Shown piece after piece: positions 1 through 12,700 of a DNA stretch of 64,000 bases; position 1 is the first letter of the stretch; every line of letters starts with the position of its first letter. The stretch is from Setoptus koraiensis. Its lineage: Eukaryota; Arthropoda. The notes under the pieces were generated by a model that searched no databases, was not told where the DNA came from, and saw nothing but the letters and a program-made list of their open reading frames with translations. A program made the translations under genes and the position numbers. The stretch spans positions 4,278,001 through 4,342,000 of the forward strand of contig CM106586.1 of assembly GCA_048013815.1 (NCBI GenBank). Direction: 5' to 3'.

Positions 1-30
1 CAACAACAAGCAACATAATTTGCAATTAAA

Positions 31-150
31 CAGCAACAACAACAACAACAGCAAGCAAGCCAGCCTAATCTTGCAACAACAACAACAGGCGCTAAACCAA
101 CATCAAATTGGAACAACAAAACAACAACAACAACAACAACAACACATGGA
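31..150. repeat. (CAA)n-rich microsatellite
   Basis: Two CAA runs interrupted by unique sequence. They would encode polyGln or polyAsn, but nothing suggests translation here. Confidence 0.9.
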
Positions 151-275
151 ACTGGGCCGCATTATTGTCAACCGGGGACCCGATAACAACAACAAGCCCA
201 TTGAGGACTAATCACAAGCAGGCGGCTAATCCGTGTGGCTGGCGCGCTCACAGTGCCCAATTTTATTATACAAAC

Positions 276-360
276 ATTCTAGTGGCTATCACATCCTATA
301 GCCACTAGAATATAGCCGCTAGAATATAGCCACTAGAATATAGCCACTAGAATATAGCCA
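276..360. repeat. 14-bp tandem repeat with inverted first copy
   Basis: Four to five copies of a 14-bp unit (ATAGCCACTAGAAT). A perfect inverted copy lies just before them at 276-289, so 276-311 can fold into a 14-bp hairpin with an 8-base loop. Confidence 0.85.
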
Positions 361-578
361 AGTGTGTGGATAGTGGATATAAATCGCTCATCTTATATTT
401 CTATTTTATTTATAGCAATAAAGAGAAAGAGAGCGCCCCCTTTGCTCCGTTACAAGACACGGCGCCCCATTGGTGTTGATGGGCACCAGCATGCTCGTTA
501 AATCATGGCCACTTTGCCATGTTATGTAATGACGATATTATTAAAATAATCTGATAATAAAAGTGACATTATATTGGC

Positions 579-619
<41 letters not shown>

Positions 620-667
620 CGACAACAACGACAACAACAACAACAACAACGACAACAACGACAACAA
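579..667. repeat. (CAA)n/(CGA) microsatellite
   Basis: About 88 bp of CAA triplets with a few CGA interruptions. Both strands appear open only because of the repeat. Confidence 0.95.
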
Positions 668-1506
668 GCGATCCAAACAATATCCTATTCACATGCACGT
701 GTGACACACATATTCACGGCAAACAACGGCATGCTGGCGACTGCCATAACTCACACAACAAACAGTGTAACCAAACTGTGTGTCGAGCGAGTGAGTGGCT
801 CAAGTCATAACACCAACTGTCGCTATAGTTAGACCGTATAGCCAGAGCTCAACATGGGGCGCACATTACGCAATGACGTAGTACGTGTAACAACGTGTTA
901 GTTAACTATCTAAACTAGCGAATGCTAGCTCTAGGTTAGGCGCCCTAAACAACGGCTAGCCAGTTGGCTATGATTGATACCGACTATCGCAAGTTGTTGC
1001 CAGCGTATTAGTGTGCAAGGTTCATTATCATCGTGATCATCAGCTATTAACTGGCTGTTGTTGCCCGATGTTGTTGCTCAACGTGGTTGCTCGTGGTGGT
1101 TGCTCGACACACAGTTGTTGCTCGATGTTGTTGCGTGAAACGAGACACTGCAACTTGCAACCAACCAGCGCCATATGTCGTGCTTGCTTGTGACCGTTAT
1201 TTAGTTATTTAGTTATTTAGCTCGCAGTTTCAAAGTTTGTTGTTGTTTCAAAGTTTGTTGTTGTTTGTCCATGTCGTTTGTTGTGTCGCTCGGTGCTTGT
1301 TTGTTTGTTCTCGCTTGTTTGTTGTTTGTTTGTTCTTGCTTGTTTGTTGTTGTTGTTGTCGTCGTCGTCGGCGCTTGTTGTTTGTGCAACAAATTAGGAC
1401 TAAAGACTCTTTTGTAAAGACTCTTCACAGAGCGAGTCGCTTGCTTCCATGGACAACTCCCCCATTGACAATTGTGAGTGACTCGAGCTAGGCGGCGCTA
1501 CAAACA

Positions 1507-1600
1507 GTCTTGGCCGGCGAGTCTCGACCGGCGAGTCTTGGCTGGCGAGTCTCGACCGGCGAGTCTTGGCTGGCGAGTCTTGGCTGGCGAGTCTTGGCGT
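1507..1600. repeat. 14-bp minisatellite
   Basis: Six to seven copies of a 14-bp unit near GGCGAGTCTTGGCT, with a CTCGACC variant alternating in the first copies. Confidence 0.9.
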
Positions 1601-2324
1601 GACAGTGCGGCCCAACAATTGTCATTTGTCGATGCAAGTCCACTCTGCTATAGAAGCATTAACAAAAAGCGCCATGTGAGCGTGAACCGTAGCGATAAAT
1701 ATCCATTGTTGTTACAGTGTTTGTATCAGCGTGAGCGGCCATTGATTTTGATTACATCACATGAGCGCTGATTGCTGGTCAGTGATGACTAGTTGACACA
1801 GTCGCTACTCGTGTGCCAGTTATATTGCCAATTTGCTTTCATTTGGCACGTGTGTGCGTCATAATTTGTAACTAACACTAATTACCGCGCAACCGAAAAA
1901 GTACCAATAATTGATGATTGTTCATCATACAAATCATCATATAATCGTATATCATATCATTTGCTTTATGGGGCACGTAAACAGCAATATAAAAGAGCAG
2001 AATACGTTGCCAGAGAATTGAAATGAAATAAAAAATATCAAGATACCGATATCGAGCGTTCACCTGGCGGCCATGCTCAAAACTACTGCTACGTGTTCCA
2101 CAAAACAACCGTTACGTGCAATGACGAGCGATGACACGGCTGCATTTGTGTGCAAACGTCATCATTGTACGGCAAGTCGTTTTGCTCAAGCGAGCGTCGT
2201 TTTGTCGGCTCACAAATGACGAGTGGGGCGCAACATTAAGCCAACATCAACATCGAGAGCGAGACGAGCCAAAAAGCGACAAGAACAAAAACAAAACCGT
2301 GCCGCTGGCCAGCTACCTGTGCAA

Positions 2325-2373
2325 CATACACGCGGCACAGTGTGATATATGGCATCACTGTGCCGCGTATATG
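2325..2373. repeat. Imperfect palindrome / hairpin
   Basis: Left arm 2325-2346 pairs with right arm 2354-2373 over about 20 bases, with a two-base bulge and one mismatch, around a 7-base loop. The stem core is CACGCGGCACAGTG. It is short for a pre-miRNA and is more likely a snap-back repeat. Confidence 0.75.
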
Positions 2374-3193
2374 TGTGAGTGTAAACACGCACAGGCACGC
2401 GCACGCAGCTTGCGCCTAGCGGTATTGGCGGCAAGCTAAACTGGCAAGCTAGCTTTTGGTGGCTGGCAAATAAAGTTGCACGCTTCATCTATCTCGAGGC
2501 TCGAGGCTGGCGCGCCCGACGCAAGATTGCGCCCCAATAGACGGCGGCACGCGAGCTGCGGGGCCCATCATCGATCATGATATCAGTGGACGGGTCAGCG
2601 TTGCTTTGTGGTCATCATTGTCAAAAATGATCATCATTTGTTTGGCCGCGCTGCGTTTCTGGGCTTTGCCGGCGCTACTTGCAGTCTGTCTGCGGTGCAT
2701 CGGCGGTGCATCGGACAGCCAGCTCGCTGGCAGTTGCAGTCGCGGCAACAACCGCCACAACAACTGCAACAGCAGCAACTGCGACGACAACAACTGCAAC
2801 AGCAACGGCAACAGCAACAACAAGAAGCGCCCCCTCTCTTTGTGCGCCAGCCAGCCGATATTGGCTTGCGGCGCGCTCATTCAATTGGCCGAGATTCGCA
2901 CAGGTGAGCTCGCTCGCTCGCTGGGTGTGTGTGTGTCGAATTTGCGAGGCCATCAATTCGCAACGGTAAGTAATTTTTTTATTTAGCGGGCTCTTTTTCT
3001 GTTTTCATCTCGCTGGCAACAATTTTATCAACAATCGCACTGAATGGTGTTCCTTGTGAATGGCGAGTGGCAGTGAAATATATTCACCAAATAACGCAAC
3101 GCTCGCTTTCAAATGAATTCGCGGGCTCGCGGCAGGAAGGGGGCGCCCGCGATAGAGCCAACTTGTACCAGCTTAATGATAATAATAATAACG

Positions 3194-3194
<1 letters not shown>

Positions 3195-3234
<40 letters not shown>

Positions 3235-3292
3235 TATCAGATTATCTAGCCAGCCAGCCAGCCAGCCAGCCAGTGAGCCAGCCAGCCAGCGG
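3195..3292. repeat. (CCG)n followed by (AGCC)n
   Basis: A pure run of CCG/GCC triplets at about 3195-3233 is followed 18 bases later by AGCC tetranucleotides at about 3251-3292. Confidence 0.95.
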
Positions 3293-4577
3293 TGCGAGAT
3301 AGCCGTGGCAAGCCAGGCACGGCGAGCGAGCCAGCTGAAAAGCTAGGCACGGCAGCGCACAGATAGATGAAAAGCTTGCGCTAATAGATGGGACGGGATA
3401 GGATAGGCGACGTTACGTAATAGGGCATGGGATACGTAATCATTCATCAAACGCACACAACAAACATATCATGCAGGCGGCAATAATGCAGCCAGTAATG
3501 ATACCTTTGCTGCTATCGTCGCTTGTGTCGCTTGTGTCGCTTGTGTCGTATTCCAACAACACTGAGCAGCGCCAACAACAGTAGCGACGGAGCTTATGAA
3601 AATTAACAGTTGCACACGCCGAGTGCAGTCGCCAGGGTCGCTGGCGTCGTTAGAGTGGGTGCAGTCGCGAACGTCGCTATAGTCGCTAGAGTCGCTATGT
3701 CGCCATGGTCGCAATAGTGCCGATATATTGTATATACTATATTGTGTGGCAGCCTAGAGAGAGAGATAAAACTAGTGGTGTGTGTCGCTCGTTTAGACGA
3801 GGCCCACATTGAGCCCGGTGAGCGGGCGGGCGAGCGAGCTGCTGTGATGAAGAATTAAAATGAAATAGAGAGTAGTAATAATAAATAAATAGACAGTGAG
3901 TGCGTTTTTTAATGAAGTTAGCCCGTGCAAAATTACTTTGTCGACTGGCAGTACAACTGTATAGTTATATTAACTATATAGTTAATTATAAATCAAGTTT
4001 ATCTAGCAGGCAGGACAACTTTGTTGCCAGTTGGCGCTGCTGTCTTGATTCGCTCAATCTACTCTATTTAGTCGATTTGCTTTTCGCCCTCATTGACGAA
4101 CCTTGCTGGCATCACCGCACAACACAACTACAACTAACTATATACTGCAATATATTTATTTTTATATTTGTATCTGTAGTGTGTTGGCTAGATAAATGCG
4201 ATCTTTGTATATCTGCGTATATATCGCCCCTGCAATATATATTTGCAAGCAGCAAATATATCACATAAAGACGACGAATATAGTTGCAGCGATAATAGCG
4301 GGCCCGGCAGAGTAATAATAACAGTAATAATAACGCAGACATACAGATAAAGTGACGACTACGGCGACAGCGTCACGACTACTGGCAATCATCGAATGTC
4401 GCAACATGAGCACAACAGCGCCAATCAGGCTGCTCCCAAAACAAGCTGCCAACTTATTTATGTAACATCATTTTTTTTTGTATTTTTATCTTCTTTTCAA
4501 TGCTAATTAAGCCAACAAATGATGCGTACTGTTATGTGTGCGATATGGTGATAAACTCCAAGAGTTCTCGCTGCCGA

Positions 4578-4604
4578 TGTTGCTGTTGTTGTTGTTGCTG
4601 TTGT

Positions 4605-4636
<32 letters not shown>

Positions 4637-4694
4637 TTGCTGTTGTTGCTGTTGCTGTTGCTGTTGTTGTTGTTGCTGTTGTTGTTGTTGTTGC
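4578..4694. repeat. Compound (TTG/CTG)n microsatellite
   Basis: About 117 bp of TTG and CTG triplets. It gives an apparent polyCys frame on plus and a polyGln frame of over 40 residues on minus. No flanking coding signal or splice context supports translation. Confidence 0.95.
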
Positions 4695-5234
4695 CGCTGT
4701 GCGCTCAACAATAATGTTGCCAACTAGTTCGTTTGTTAGCTAGCTTGTTACATCACGAGATTAGAGGGCATTAGACACGAGAGCAAATCAATAGAAATGG
4801 GTCATGTACAAGGTGGCAGCGCAAGTGGTCAGCGGCGGCTATCACGAGGCGCTGCAATGATTAAATGAAATCTTTGATTTCATTAGAGAGAGTTGCTCCA
4901 GTGATCGCTCCTTGTCGCTATAGCTGGCTTTGCAACTGTGTTTATTATTGCTGGCGATTAGGCTTGACAAAAGGTCGCACCCGATCCGGCCTAAATATGC
5001 CAGCTATGCGCAATACTTGCTGTTGCAACTAATCAACTAAACAACAACTGGCTGTCCGACTAAAGCGCCAGCTGCCAATATTATATAAACTGGCTGGCTG
5101 GCTGGCTGGGCCCATTTTGTGTAACAATACAAGTGCTAGTTAGCTTCGATTACATCTAATTTCTTTAATACGCACACACAAAAGACATAGAGAGCCACTC
5201 AACTGGCACCAGGGCTACTAGTGGAATGGGGCCG

Positions 5235-5287
5235 CTCGGTGGGTCGACTAGCTCGGTGGGTCGACTAGCTTTGTGGGTCGACTAGCT
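5235..5287. repeat. 17-bp tandem repeat
   Basis: Three copies of a 17-bp unit containing GGTGGGTCGACTAGCT. Confidence 0.85.
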
Positions 5288-6028
5288 GGACGTGGCCCAT
5301 CGCTAACGCGCGCTAAATTGGCCCAATCCGGCCCGGCGCTATCTAGGTGCCTGTCGATTGGCTGTTTGGGCCGCGCTAAACTCACTACATCTACAACGCG
5401 GGATCATTAGGTGGCATAGATAGAAAAAGAAACAAGGTAAGCATAGGTGCCAGCAACGTCACGCTGTTACGTCACCGGCGTGGTGTCGCCCTTATTTTCG
5501 TGTAACTGGCTGTGTCTGGCTGCGCTGACAGAGTTTTGTCGTAGCCGAGAGCAGCCCTACAAGGGTGCTATCTATATTGTGTATGTACTGTTGTTGGTTA
5601 TATTGGCGCCAGTACACAAAAGTGCACACAAACGGCACCATGACAGCGCGTCCATGTTAATGGGGCCAAAATTGCATTGATGCATTGACAAAATGCATCG
5701 CTGGGGCCCCGCTACCTGGTCGTCCAAGTTGCTGCTTGGTGCTGTTGTGACTGGTCTAGTGGTGATGCCATCTCGTAGTAAATAGTTGCCATAGTTCACA
5801 AGCGAGCCAGCTAGCGACTGGCTGAACACAACAAGCAAATAAACAGACAGATAGACAAGGCAGCAGGAAAAAAAGAGATAGTGATTACTGGCGGTGATTG
5901 ATACTGTCCTAGTACAACTGCCACTCACATACCATTACTGAGATCATTTAATTTTGTAGTGCAAAATAAATCCACGTTTGATTTCTATTGATTTCAGCTA
6001 GATTCTTTTTGCTGCAACAACTGCCATT

Positions 6029-6050
6029 GACACACACACACACACACACA
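6029..6050. repeat. (CA)n microsatellite
   Basis: Eleven CA dinucleotides. Confidence 0.9.
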
Positions 6051-6995
6051 ACTGGCGCCGATAAGCCCGCTTTGCCAGAGACAGCTTTTGCCAATTTTGC
6101 TGATGCTGCTGCTGGCGACAAGCCTGTCGAAGCAAATATTTTTGCGCCACTATTTATATGTTTTATCTGTAAGCTAACTATTTTGTTTTCGTTAGCCCAC
6201 TTCCTTCCCTCGGGCTCTTTGTCGACATATGGCGAGCGCCTATAGCGAATGTTGCAAAAGAAATTGGCATTACATCAGTGTTTGTGTTCCTCTAGTCGTA
6301 CAACTACTCTCCTCCACTGCTACTCGTTACCTGTACTCCGAACAGGTAACAGGTCCACGCGAACACGACGACGACGACACACACACGGACGCACCAGTGG
6401 CTTATTTGTCATCCGACAACAAACCAGACAGCGCGTTAGTGGTGTTCATAATATCACATATATCTCCGCAAACGCACACAAGCCCGTTATGTAACAAGAC
6501 AGACAGAGAGAAACAAGTTGTCTCGTGAGAACAACAACAACGACAAAATAAGGGATAATAAATACACACAAATGACCGGCCCACGATATCTTTGGGGCGC
6601 TTTTTTAAAGCCCCATCCTGGCTTATGAGAGAAACGTCTACTCTAGCCAGTTATCTCCGGCCTAATGTGCCTGACATATTGTATAAACACAGTTGCGGCA
6701 ATGTAGCCACTATAAACCTGTCTCCTTGCACGACCAAAATAAGTAGTGGCCGCCTGTTTTGCCACGAGCAACTAATCTAGTTTTATGTTGTTGTCGCTGC
6801 TGCTGCTACTGCTAGTACCATTGTTATTATTGTGGCGTAGGCGCTGGCCAAGTGTCATTGAATATGCAGCCACATACTATCATTGACATTATTAAGTCTC
6901 AGTTTTAAACATCAGCCACTGCAAGCGCTGGCAAGATATTCAACGCCACGAGGATTAACAGTCGATAGCTGGCGATAGTCTAGACGAATAGAGGA

Positions 6996-7349
6996 CTAAA
7001 AGTTAGAAATTACCATTAGTTTGATGGCATCGATTTGTGCACTAATCTCTAAATCCTCTTCACCACCCCATAATGTCGAGCAATAGTCATCGAGAACTTG
7101 TCGAGTGAAACAACTGCCAATGGCAACTATGATTGCACAAATTGCCCAGCGAGCTAGTGTGCTGGAGTCTCTGGTTTTAGTGGAGCAGTTTTTCCACATG
7201 CAATTTCGCCAGCATTCCGTTGGTTTAATCAAAGTCCTTGGCGATGGCGTGTAGCAAGACAAGCGGAGCGTAATGGACTGATTTGCAAGGCTTGTGCTAT
7301 GGCAATTGTTGCATATCATTAACAAGTTATAGTTAGGGCCCACAGTCAA
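6996..7349 (-). other. Unrecognised 117-codon ORF with Cys pairs
   Basis: This minus-strand frame lies in AT-rich sequence inside the GRK2 intron. It has CxxC-like pairs (ICNNC near residue 14, CWRNC and KNC near residues 45-55), then a Trp and a hydrophobic stretch. The spacing loosely recalls the zinc ribbon of ISXO2/Merlin-type transposases, but I cannot identify conserved catalytic residues. It could be a decayed transposase fragment, part of an unknown gene or chance. No start context or splice sites were established. Confidence 0.2.
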
Positions 7350-7690
7350 TTTGATCTGACTAAAGTTGAGAAAGTATGCAAATGAATATGGTAATGTTTT
7401 TAAAGCTAAAATAAGCCAAAATTCCTTTGCATTTGCCTAATCAATGAAATATGAACGGCAATACACGAGTTATAGTCAAGAGGTCACCTTGCTGTGTCGT
7501 CGCAATTAGCATATGAACACTGCACGCATTGGAAGAAACAGCCGCCTGTCGATGTGAAGTGTCTGCTTAGTATTGGGGCCAATAATGAAAGTTCAACAAA
7601 GCTAAATTCTATGAAACAACTTGCTGACTTGGTTGTATAACCAAGATAATTCCAATTAGACCTACATCGATGTCACGCCCTATTAATTTT

Positions 7691-7717
7691 GTCTCTCTCT
7701 CTCTCTCTCTCTCTCTC
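7691..7717. repeat. (TC)n microsatellite
   Basis: Thirteen TC dinucleotides about 100 bp downstream (in gene sense) of the GRK2 exon donor. Confidence 0.95.
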
Positions 7718-7821
7718 GCTCATTCTTATCGGTTCGAGTGAAAAGGCTGCTTTTTGTGAGGGCCTCTCACAATCGGCAACAAGATGCTCATAGTAGATGT
7801 TTATGTATATTGTCTACTCAC

Positions 7822-8984
7822 CCTTTAAGAAGCTTATACAGCATGCACCCCAGAGAGAACCAATCTGCGCTACTGTCGTAAGATTGTCCTTTTGAGAGCA
7901 CTTCGGGGGCCATGTATCCGTGCGTGCCCACGGAGGCTTGAGGTCTTTTTTTGCTAAAGTCACAGGCGAGTCCTAAATCTGATATTCTTGTATGTCCATT
8001 TTCGTCTAATAATATATTTGCTGGCTTGAGATCACGATAGACAACAAATCTGTTATGCATATGCTCTAGGCCTAATATGACTTCTGCGGCATAAAATCTC
8101 ATATCTGATTCACAAAATACTCCATGCTGAGACAGGTGATAATGTAAATCGCCTCCGTTCATAAGATCTAAAACGAAATATAATTTCTCTGGTGTTTGAA
8201 AAGCGTATGTCATGTTGACAATAAATGGACAATCTTCGCCTGTGGATACTAAGCTAAGCATTATGCGTTCATTTAAAGCTAACATTTCTCCCTGTTTCAT
8301 TTTGATCCTTTTTTTATCTAAACATTTCATTGCATACATTTTGCCTGTGTCGGCCTTCCTGCAGCCGTACACTTCGCCGAAGCCGCCCCGGCCTATGATT
8401 CGATGGACACTAAAATCGTTCATGGTTAATTGTATATTAAGTTCTAAATTTTTCCATTGACAAAATCTAGTATATTTATCACTGGCTAGAAATTTGTCAT
8501 AAACAAATTCTCTCAATATAAAATAGATTTCATCAATATAGGGCTGAAATAGTGATGTCGGCACTTCCTTTTTGCCGAGATGATTTAAAACGTAATCAAC
8601 GGCGCCCTTTGAGTAACGATGGGTCTGGCCTAATAGTTCGCCCATGATGTATGTATCATAAATTTCTTTGGCAGCTAAATTGCGTTCTTCTGGCGTTTCC
8701 AATCGCTCGTATTTTCTAATTTCTTCAAAGAAATACAATTGCGGCACTGGCTCTCCGTGGACTGTCTCGCAATATTCCTTGAACAATAGATAGCCTAATT
8801 TTTGATGAAAGATTTTCTCGAATGACACCTCGTCGTTTTTTTCCATGTATTTGTGCATGACACTGCGAACACTTGGATCGGGCAAAACAATCTTCTTAGA
8901 GGCCCTGGCCGCTGGTGTTGATTTGGATTTTTCCATGGCCATCAAATAGGAGACGTCGGCCAGCACGGCTTCCAGGTCTGCCAT
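7822..8984 (-). CDS. GRK2: G protein-coupled receptor kinase 2/3 (Gprk1-like), first coding exon
   Basis: This exon encodes the first 387 residues of a GRK2/3-family Ser/Thr kinase, which phosphorylates agonist-occupied GPCRs at the plasma membrane so that arrestin binds. The start ([20 protein letters not shown]) is the near-invariant family N-terminus. The RGS-homology region spans about residues 50-175 ([18 protein letters not shown]). The kinase domain starts near residue 190, with glycine loop [11 protein letters not shown]-binding lysine in YAMKC, catalytic YRDLKPAN, the GRK-typical DLG in place of DFG, and [13 protein letters not shown]. The frame stops at a phase-2 donor after KLLKG, where HSPFRQHK should follow. 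The rest of the kinase, the AGC tail and the PH domain lie beyond the left end. A single exon of this length suggests an intron-poor gene. Nothing appears broken. Confidence 0.97.
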
Positions 8985-9729
8985 TTTGAGCTATATCTCT
9001 CTATCTGTCTTGTGTAATTTGTAGTCTTGTTTGGTGTCGTCTGAGCGTTTGAGCAATTTCGATTTGCCCCGTCGGTGAAGCTGTAGCGCTGATTCAAAAG
9101 CAATGTGTTCAAATGGTGACACTCAAACTACATTTGACTAGATACTGATGGGATAATACGACGACGATGACGATGATGATGATGCTGATGATGATGAAAT
9201 TGTTGTTTGATGGATATTTTACACTACAAAATCAACACAAAATCTCTCTACTGCTAGCTTGTCGAGTCGACCCGAAAGCAACACACAAAAATCAAAACAA
9301 CAAAAACAAAATTACTGCTGACTCTCTCTCTCTCTCTATCTCTCGCTAGCTCACACAAACTGTGCTATATACAATCCCTTTTTTGTGCCCTCTGTGCCAT
9401 CAAGTCCTACAGCCCGTGCGTCTCTCCATCACCCTATCGAGCGTGTGTGTGTGCGTGTGCGCGCGCGTTTACGTGCGTGCTGATGTATGCTCGCGTGTGC
9501 TTGCTCGTATCGTGCCAATGTGCGCTGCTGCTGCTGGCGTGTGCCCGTTTGCGTTTGCGCGTAGTTGTTGTATACTATCACGCGCGTTATGTTATTAACG
9601 CATGCTGCAACAGCAGCACCAGCACCATTGATGCACTGCACTGCACTGCACTGTGAAAATCTAGCGCCAGTTTTGTCCGCCTGGCGGCGTTCCTGATTCA
9701 GCCACAATAGCGTGCAGCTATCGGCGCAC

Positions 9730-9775
9730 CGGAATAATGGGGCCTTTCCTCATGGCAGGGCCCCCCATTATTCCG
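9730..9775. repeat. 13-bp inverted repeat
   Basis: Arms CGGAATAATGGGG and CCCCATTATTCCG are perfect complements around a 20-base GC-rich centre. The arm carries the AATAATGGGG(CC) word seen elsewhere in the window. Confidence 0.85.
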
Positions 9776-12700
9776 TCGCAATAACGCCACCAACAATCCA
9801 CATCCTCAGTCCGGGTTACCTGATCCAAATTCATAGCCAGGCTCGCTATGCAATTTTGCCTTGCTTGACATTTCTGTCATTTCTTGGTGGTGGCCGCTTT
9901 TTGGCTCTGTTGTCATTATTATTTTTTGTGTAGTCAAACGATAGTGCCTAGGACAATTTCGACAGTGGCACTAATTTGCGACTGGCACACGAAACAAGCG
10001 CGATATTGTTTCCGTTGGCCGCAGTAAAGTTTGCCTCGGACTATCACGTCTACTGTACACTTTTCACCCATTTGACACCACCGACACTACCGACAATTAC
10101 GCAATACGTGGCCGTATACGTATGCTGGCGATAAGATGCACAAGATAAGATACAATACCGGCCAATGTGTACTAGAGATATTGACGCTCGAAACGGGTAT
10201 CGGGCTCGCTTGGTGAAAACAACCGTCTTGCTGGTTGTTGTTTGGTGCCGTTGTGAACCGTGTCTCGATGTGCGTCTCAATCAGATATCATTTCAAGTCC
10301 GATCGGATCGTGCCCACGTCAAACAACAACAACAACAGCAATCGCACTCAAGTGACTGTCACGTTTTTAAGTCGCCAGCTGGGGCCTAAAACAAATATGT
10401 CACCAACATATATATTGGCGCCGAGGCCAACAAGACGACAACCACCACTACAACGACAGCCACAACAAACATTTAGACCACTCCACTTACAGCCGCAGGC
10501 ATTGCTCGTGTAACGTATGTGGGCGTACGACACTCGATATGTCTGGTGCCGTTGGTATCGTTTGGCGAGCTGCTCGCTTTGTGTCGTACATTCTTTTACT
10601 TTATTTTACATTATATTACGTTATGTTGGCTGCTCGCCAATCTAATCACTAGCACCGTTGCATTCAATGTTGCTGGCGTCTGGTCTGGTCTGTCGCTGGA
10701 CGGCAACGCTGACCGCGTTCGTGTCCAACATACAAATATTCAAATGTGTGTGTCGGCCAGCGATGACGGGCCCCAGTTGTTGATATTCATCCGTCTCACA
10801 CAATTTCATCCACACGCACACACGCTGGCAGACAATTCAAGTTGCGCACAATCCGGTGTGCGATTTTGCTGGCCGGCCGGCCGGGCACGATTGGCTACAA
10901 ATGGGCGCACTCTAATGATCGCTGCCAGTGCGCCAAATCAAACTGACCAAACCGAGCTCGTCCAATCCAATCCGATCCAGTCCAACGCAACCAGCCAAAC
11001 CGAACCAAACGAAACCGAACAACAACAAAGGAGCGAGTTGTCCACTGGATAGACTGCCCGCGCAAGGCCATAGAGAGACAGAGAGAGAGAGGCTCGAAAG
11101 AAAAAAAATTATGCCACGATAATGATCATTCACACCTATTGGTTGCGCTGGGAGCTCATCGTGTACGGGGCCCTCACTGACCCCGAAGGGATCGAGGCGC
11201 CGGTTTTATGGGCGCCACTTTACGGCCTCTACGATGGCGTTTTGTTTCATGGCGTGCCGTTTTATGCCCCCTCTAACCGTTATTTCTGGCGAGACCTCGT
11301 ATAGTTCAACACTGGCTGCTAACTGCCAACTGCTAAGCGCGCCAGCTGGCCGGCTGGCCAGCATTTTGGCCCGTGCACTTGGGCCATTGTGCGAGTTGGC
11401 TTGGGCTGGCTCGAGTTGGCGAGCTGTGCCGCCGACGTGTTGGCCGGCCGTGAACGGACGCAACTAGGCCGAAAGAAAGTTGCATCGTTAGAGCGACGGA
11501 CCGTTAGAGAGCGAGCTACACAGTGAAAGAGCGAGCGACAGGGCCAAAAGTTAATGCTGGCCGTTTGTATGAATATTTATTATCATATGATGGTCAGCGG
11601 CTCATGCAACAACTACCTACGGCACGAGCATTTAGTTGTGCAAATAAATTAGTACTTCAACAGGCGCATAGAGCCCCTGAAGTATTATTACCTGTGCCTA
11701 CAATGCGCCCTGCAACAACAATGGCAACAACCACAAGGCCGACACTGTTGTTGCGGCTAGTCGCTCAAGTTGTTGTTGTTGCTGTTGTTGTTGTTGTTGC
11801 TGTTGTTGCTGTCGCCGTTGTTGCCGTTGTTGTTGCTGTTGAGTCTGTGCCGGCGGTGTCTTGGTTAGTGGGCCACTCGCGCAATAAACCGGACCAAACG
11901 AAGAAAAGTACACTTGAATACAAATTGCAATACTGCGCGCGATATACATATTGTTATGCAGAGTTGCCGTTGTTGCAGCTTAGCGGCAACAACGCCAACG
12001 AAACAATAACAGTTATAAAACTGGCGGGGGACGGCACGATAAAACTAGCACTGAACAGGTTTACACAAAAGTGGTGCCGTTGTTGCGCAATATATATGTG
12101 CCTCGCAGTGCATTAGCATAAGTAACCATACAGCACGCGACCCACCGACCGACAACAGCGCCAGCGCCAACAACAACGCAAACAACAATACCAATAATCT
12201 GGCGACTATGCGGACTGACTCACTGATAGATGGATAGATAAATAGCTGGATGTAGTCGTCGCTTTGGGGGCCGACATGACGACTTAGCGGAGCGGAAAGT
12301 GCGCATGCATATCATCTACTCGCTCTCTCTCTCTCTCTCTGCATCTCTCAAATTGTATGTGGGCACGGATGATCCAAGATGATCTAGCCACTGAGTGCCA
12401 GCCGCACCGAGGGCCGCACCGAGGGCCGCGCCGAGAGCGGCGCGGAGAGCGGCGCTGGCGGGCGGCCAGACTGAGACTGAGTGAGCGAGCCCCAGAGAAA
12501 CAGTTTATTTGTGCACTATGATACTCGCAATACTCTCAATATTGCCGGCCAGATATCTCTCAACTTTGCTGGCTGCGCATCTCGCCGGGCCGCTTATGTT
12601 TGTGTGCATGGCCTTGCCGTGTTGTCGCGGCACTCCGACGCTCGCAGCCGCCATCCAGCGGCAAGCAGCCGAGCCGAGAGACGGAGCCCCCATTAGAATT

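Larger units (their letters stand above)
1..7821 (-). other. GRK2 first coding intron (open at left end)
   Basis: The GRK2 exon ends with a good donor (GG then GTGAGT on the minus strand). No further kinase exon encoding the expected HSPFRQHKTKDKHEID region was found on the minus strand down to base 1, so the intron continues past the window. It holds CAA-, CCG-, AGCC-, CA- and TC-type microsatellites, 14-17 bp minisatellites and a few hairpins, listed separately. Long open frames here (for example 2606-2986 and 4500-4727) come from repeats. An unrelated transcription unit cannot be excluded. Confidence 0.6.

Noticed and set aside
563-832. Gln- or Thr-rich ORFs over the CAA tract
   Set aside because: The open frames come from the stop-free triplet repeat.
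4500-4727. PolyCys (+) and polyGln (-) ORFs
   Set aside because: Pure products of a TTG/CTG microsatellite, with no flanking coding signal.
10519-11052. 177-codon plus ORF
   Set aside because: Ends in a QSNPIQSNATSQTEPNE-type low-complexity run made from AACCAAACCG repeats. It has no domain and no splice context.
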